Shown here piece by piece: positions 59,307-64,000 of a DNA stretch of 64,000 nt. The stretch comes from Coprinus comatus (Eukaryota > Basidiomycota > Agaricomycetes > Agaricales > Agaricaceae). Location: positions 868,001 to 932,000 of the forward strand of contig JAWPGT010000005.1 in NCBI GenBank assembly GCA_034638255.1, written 5' to 3'. The notes under the pieces were generated by a model. It saw nothing but the letters and a program-made list of their open reading frames with translations. It did not search any database and had not been told where the DNA came from. The position numbers and the translations under genes were made by a program. Position 1 is the stretch's first letter. Each line of letters starts with the position of its first letter.

Positions 59307-59422
59307 ATCAGAAGTAAAAGGATTAATCAATTATCTGTAAATTACAAGGGGTGACGTATGTATATTCATGTATCTTGTGTGTGCTATATATAGACCCCTA
59401 TTCGACTCGCCAGCCAACTGCC

Positions 59423-60654
59423 ATGTCAGCATCTGGGTCTCAAAGCCAAACGTCTAAGCCCGTATCGACATTTGAATTTACTAAACGAAAACGATGGGCC
59501 GACATTCTGATTGCTGGGCTCACGGATGTCATCCTCTTCATTCTTTCTCCCGAAGGAAAAGTTTTATATTGTGGGACCGCTGTTACTGAGCTGCTCGGTT
59601 GGACAGAGACCGATATCATTGATCTACAACTGACAGAATTTATTCCTGGTGGTGAGTTGATCGTCTTCAGGCGTTTACCTGTTGATCTTGTTCATCAGTC
59701 AACAGATGACGAAAAATCAATATTCAGGCGTAGTTTTGAGCATTCCATGCACACCAATACTGAATTATTGGAATACTTCCGCCTGAGGTGCAACCCGGGA
59801 GTAAAGGTCAACGCACAGTCTGATGATGTTCTATTTGAAGTAAAAGGATATCCTCACTTTGTAAATGACCTCGAACAAGGGCCTGAGTGCAAATGCTTCT
59901 TTGCTATGGCCAAGCCCTATCCGAGCAGGAATGTTGCAATGTAAGTAGGACAAAGACAATTATATTGATAACGAGCAAGCCCACCAGGTCATAATATAAA
60001 CAGGTTAAATACATATTTGGAACAGAAAATAGAGAACGAAAGGCTACAACAAACCATTGCTGCTCTCAAGGCTCGGCTCAACAACAAACAGATGATGCCA
60101 ATGGGCAGCCCAAACCCAATATATGCCACATCCTCTTTGCAATAGTCAGCCATCGTTTTGCCATTCTGAGTGCATTTGCCTTAATTTTTCTTTACAGTGC
60201 CAATCAATATCCCGGGGTTTATGATACAATGAGGGGCCCTCCTGGTACCTCTATATATGACAGCGTTTATGCTGGAAGCCATGATAACATACAAAATCAA
60301 CCGGTAATAGAAGAGGCAGATGAGGGTTCCAGAAAGAAGAAGGTATAACTGATTTGATTCATTTCCTCAATCCTTCCGCGAACTCATAATTTCCCAAGGC
60401 CAGGAAATCACATGGAATCGAACAGTATGTCTGCCGAAAATGTGGGAGGGTGGACTCGCCAGAATGGCGCAAAGTACGTCCAGCCTATCCATTGAGACTC
60501 AGTGGATAAATATTTTAATTGAAAGGGACCGGATGGCCCAAAGACATTGTGCAACGCTTGTGGCCTTCGTTGGGCAAAGCAAATGCGCAAATTTGACGAA
60601 CCAAGTGGGGGAGATGAAGCCACGAGTGGCCAGGCGTATGACGGAAGTACATAG
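59423..60654 (+). CDS. WC-2: White Collar-2 homolog: PAS domain and GATA zinc finger
   Basis: WC-2 pairs with the flavin photoreceptor WC-1 to form the blue-light-responsive transcription factor. Exon 1 (59423-59940) opens [20 protein letters not shown] and carries the PAS domain: [38 protein letters not shown] and [12 protein letters not shown] short coiled segment follows ([20 protein letters not shown]). After a Gly/Pro/Tyr region and basic [14 protein letters not shown] comes a GATA finger [18 protein letters not shown] then [12 protein letters not shown], split by an intron after WRK. It ends GQAYDGST at 60654, about 334 residues. No second PAS or LOV chromophore motif is seen, as expected for WC-2. 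It starts 116 bp after the SDR stop and ends 85 bp before ARPC1. Confidence 0.92.
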
Positions 60655-60739
60655 CCTATTTTTACTTGCAAGATGTGACCCTGTCACAGCTCCTATCTTT
60701 CTATCATCGTAGTAGTAGACTGCTAGTCCTACTACAAAA

Positions 60740-62191
60740 ATGCCTCCCCAGGTCTTTACTCTCGCTCAAACGCCTATTACTGCCCATGCATTTGGTCCGG
60801 ATCGTAATGGTGAGACAATAGCCAAAGATGCATGCCAGCCACTCAACCATTCGCAACCAGAGCTCGCGGTCAGTCTGAACAGTAATGATGTTCAAATATA
60901 TGCAAGAAATGGCCAAGAGTGGACTCCTACTGAAACCCTCTCTGAGGTACGTATCTTCCCTCTACCCCTGTGTAGCCACACTTACAAGTGAGCAGCACGA
61001 CAAAATGATTACTTCTATTGACTGGGCACCCAGATCTAATCGCATCGTAACCGCGTCTCAGGATAGGAACGCATACGTCTGGTCAGAAACCCCTGATCCA
61101 GTTACTGGCAAGTTATCTTGGAAGCCTACTCTGGTATTGCTCAGAGTCAACCGGGCTGCTACTTATGTTCGCTGGAGTCCTCTGGAGAACAAGTTCGCGG
61201 TTGCCAGTGGTGCACGGTATGCTTCTCTTTCGAATATATAGTTCACCTTCTCAACCCCGCCTAGCACCATTGCGGTTTGCTCCTTCGACGAAGAGAACAA
61301 TTGGTGGGTAGCGAAGCACCTCAAGAAGCCCATCAGGTCGACTGTTCTATCTCTTGACTGGCATCCCAACAATGTTTTGCTTGCTGCTGGCAGTGCGGAT
61401 ATGAAAGCGCGCGTCTTTTCTGGGTATATAAAAGAAGTTGATGAACGGTACAGTTTATTTATTTCCTTAATTTTATTGTTTTCTGATTAGATTCCTAGTC
61501 CTGCTCCAAGCGTATGGGGTTCTAAGCTGCCATTTAATACTCTTTGCGGTGAATACTCCTCTCCTGCTGGGGGTTGGGTCCACGCGGTTGGCTTCTCGCC
61601 TTCTGGCGATGTTCTGGCTTTCGCGAGTGAGTTCGCTATCCTTACCTGACTAGCTGATCTATTTAACATAAGTTAGGTCATGATAGTTCAATCAGTGTTG
61701 TCTATCCTGGAGGCCCAGCCATCTACACCATTCGCCTTCCATCTTTGCCTTTGGTCACTTTGACCTGGACATCTGAACAATCAATTGTGGCCGCCGGACA
61801 TGATTGCAAACCTCTCGTATTTGCTGGGTCCGAACAAGGTTGGCAAGAAGTTGGTACTTTGGATGATGCATCTTCCGCCAAAGCCTCCGAAGGACCTCGC
61901 TCTGGGCTTGGTGGAAGCGGTGGCGTCGGTCGTCTCAAGAGTGGGGCATTTGCAACTTTCCGTGATGCTGACACTCGCGGGCAATCTACTTTGGGAAGTG
62001 GTGGCTCTGTTACTTCAGATACTAAACTCAACACTATTCATCAAAACACAATCACAAGTGTGCGGCCCTACGAGGAGCAAGGTGGATATGTGACCAAAGT
62101 CAGCACGACTGGAGTAGACGGAACATTGGTCATCTGGGATACCAATGAGATTACGGCTTTGACAGGGAAACTAGGTGGATTGAGGATGTAG
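60740..62191 (+). CDS. ARC40: ARP2/3 complex subunit 1 (ARPC1/Arc40, WD40)
   Basis: ARPC1 is the WD40 propeller subunit of the actin-nucleating Arp2/3 complex at endocytic patches. The start at 60740 opens [21 protein letters not shown] blades are visible: [107 protein letters not shown] and [15 protein letters not shown]. The [15 protein letters not shown] junction needs an acceptor CCTAG near 61.5 kb. A Gly/Ser-rich insert (about 61.88-62.02 kb, [14 protein letters not shown] and on) between the last blades is the variable loop that in other species carries the actin-contact helix. It ends KLGGLRM at 62191. About 400 residues. Frame intact. Confidence 0.94.
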
Positions 62192-63108
62192 ATAAGTAAA
62201 TAAAGTAGGACAATTAATACCCACTAATGACGAGATTTCCCCTTGGATTTATGATTGAATAATCTTCCATACATTGCCGGCACTCGCGTGGGTTCCTAGA
62301 TTCGCATATTGCTAAACGATTATGCATATGCCAGACTCCAAGAAACAAAAAGCAAATTTATGTCTGGCAAATTGACTCGTTCTAATTGGTTCCTATTGTC
62401 TTTCATAACGTCGCAATTATACGCTGGAAGTCACGAATGACTTTCTTCTATACAGCCCTATACTATTACATAAAAAATAACAATAAGTCGGGTACTATCT
62501 GGATATATCATTTTCAGCAGCTAGAATCTATCGGGGAGGGTTTAAATTTACCTCGGCACTTGAGTCTCAGGATATAGCGCCTGGATCACTTAGGTCTAAA
62601 GTGAAAATCACTGTACTAACAACGTTGTGCAATGAAAATACACGTAGGGGATGTTGCTTTTTTGTTTTGTTCAATCCCTTCTAATGTCTCGGCCTCGTGC
62701 TTCTCCCTGGATAAAAATAGTACAAGTACATAATATTGTACACAGACAACAAAAAGTTGTGATCTAGGTACAAGGTCGATACTAGTCCGTCACAGAGGAC
62801 TTTAAATATAATTGGAGAGAGAGAGAGAGAGATGGTATAAGATGCTAGGGATGCTTCTACCTCAAGAAAAAGCACATACAACAAGCCGAGAAAAGCGAAA
62901 AAAAAAGAATGTGTGTGTTTGGAAATAGTTTGAATGAACGAAAAAGAAACAATAAACATAGCTGTGCAAGAATGTCTATTGGCTCGGCTCCAGGAGTCCA
63001 TTAACCAGGGCTACTCTAGCTGCTATATGCAACTAAGAGAAGAACAATAGGGATGTTTTCATGGTAAGTAAGAAGTTAACACCCCCTTAGTAGCAATAGC
63101 ACGCATCA
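62192..63108. other. Intergenic, ARPC1 to BTB-like gene
   Basis: 917 bp between convergent genes, AT-rich, including a (GA)n microsatellite at about 62814-62832. No coding sequence was recognised. Confidence 0.5.
62814..62832. repeat. (GA)n microsatellite
   Basis: About nine GA units in a row. A simple repeat with no evident function here. Confidence 0.8.
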
Positions 63109-64000
63109 TCATGTACTAGGTGTTCGACTACTCGTTGACTGGAAAGATAGAGGTCGAACTAACCGTGGTCGTCCACGTTGTTCTTTCTCATCACCAGCTT
63201 CTTCCATACATTCACTCGGAGTCATATCCATGTCCACAGGTGTAGTGCAAGAAGAGTCTTCACCGTCTCCGGAGTCACTGTAGTCTGAGTCCGAATCACT
63301 ATCGGAGTCAAAATCATCCTCATTCATCGTCTCAATAGGATCTAGCCATGTGTGATACCATCGCGTAAGGAATAATTTGATATCTGCACTGAGGCCTAGG
63401 TATTCCACATTGCGAGCAATACCCTCCCATTGAATACTACCGTCATGAAGCGCGTCACTAATGAGATTGATCTCATTGAAGTACATCCAATGAATCAGGA
63501 GATGGAAAGATGACGGGTCGGGTACGGGGAAATAGAGCGTTGAGTGACCATTTGCTGAAGATAACAGCTTTGGAAGTCGATTTGGTGGAGGGACGGAGAA
63601 CTGAGATGCAGGATCCGCTGGTGATTGAGAAGGTTTGGAGTTAATGAGGTCCATTGGACAAGCCCCACTGAATAAAGCGCGCAAGTAGCTTGAATGCGCT
63701 GATAGGTAGTCCATATGTAGCTGTAACCCACTGGTCAACACCCTGAAATTGATTCGAAGTTGGGTACAAAGCTTACTTTGAACGTTAACCGGGGTGTATT
63801 GTTTAGCGACGATTCTGTAACCGTGCTTCCTAAGGCTGACGGATGGAAGTCAATAGAGTGTCGGAATTTTGAAGGAGTTGAAGACGATGCTGTGGGTGTT
63901 TGTCGGATATGTGGTATTGGAACAACTGCGTGGATTGAATATGAGTGAATGAAATCATAATGATTGGAAAACAACGGACTTATAGTACAATCGGCCGTTT
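63109..64000 (-). CDS. BTB/POZ-like protein, 5' end beyond window
   Basis: The downstream exon reads LHMDYLSAHSSYLRALFSGA, resembling the core of a BTB/POZ fold, then TLYFPVPDPSSFHLLIHWMY and IARNVEYLGLSADIKLFLTR. These fit an Agaricomycete family of BTB-like regulators, though I cannot name the protein. It ends in an acidic Ser/Asp tract (DDFDSDSDSDSDYSDSGDGE) and a tail SSRTPST at 63109. The upstream exon (63.96-63.78 kb, LNNTPRLTFK) joins through donor GTAAGC and an acceptor at TTACAG near 63.72 kb. No ATG is in frame before the window edge, so the start is missing. BTB proteins often serve as dimer or cullin-3 adaptors, but that is inference only. Confidence 0.68.

Noticed and set aside
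63715..63785. Possible one-base insertion between BTB-like exons
   Set aside because: Using the acceptor TTACAG instead of TTTCAG gives a clean in-frame join LTFK to LHMDYL.
1..64000. CRISPR array, biosynthetic cluster, rRNA or viral genes
   Set aside because: None seen; genes are unrelated housekeeping functions without a shared pathway.

Overview
This 64 kb window is nuclear DNA from a basidiomycete fungus, most likely an Agaricomycete wood or litter decomposer. Genes are packed tightly on both strands and broken by many 45-65 bp GT-AG introns. They include a GH6 cellobiohydrolase with a fungal cellulose-binding module, a White Collar-2 light-response factor, and an intron-containing tRNA-Ser whose mature sequence closely resembles the yeast tRNA. 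I recognise about 25 protein genes, one tRNA gene and one probable non-autonomous Helitron transposon. There are no bacterial-type operons, CRISPR arrays or rRNA genes. Gene models were built by hand from splice signals and family similarity; species and exact exon ends in intron-rich genes are not certain.

Layout: 0-12.5 kb holds TIM54 (mitochondrial import), convergent with the meiotic helicase HFM1/MER3, which is divergent from CKS1 (CDK subunit), then an insulysin-type M16 protease. 12.8-23.9 kb holds tRNA-Ser(AGA), an unassigned single-span membrane protein, RFA1 (single-strand DNA binding), indoleamine 2,3-dioxygenase and a mitochondrial 3-hydroxyisobutyryl-CoA hydrolase. 23.9-30.1 kb holds tubulin chaperone E, an SR splicing factor and the cysteine desulfurase NFS1. 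30.4-31.2 kb is transposon sequence. 31.3-45.6 kb holds the cellobiohydrolase, a NECAP endocytic protein, a CSN8-like subunit, a UBLCP1-type phosphatase, a Nudix hydrolase, a secreted type-B carboxylesterase and the splicing/debranching factor CWF19L1/Drn1. 45.7-64 kb holds a PLP aminotransferase, arginase, a kinesin-4, a short-chain dehydrogenase, WC-2, ARPC1 and the 3' part of a BTB-like gene that runs off the window.

The genes are mostly unrelated housekeeping functions. Loose themes are nitrogen and amino-acid catabolism (IDO, HIBCH, aminotransferase, arginase), mitochondria (TIM54, NFS1, HIBCH), RNA processing (SR protein, CWF19L1) and secreted hydrolases (GH6, carboxylesterase). I did not find a convincing new multigene system. 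The most notable local observations are a Helitron with both termini readable, single-base frame breaks in the cellobiohydrolase signal peptide and in TBCE, 10-nt micro-exons in arginase and the UBLCP1 gene, stop-free introns whose length is a multiple of three in CKS1 and CWF19L1, and a 90-residue low-complexity insert inside the kinesin motor.
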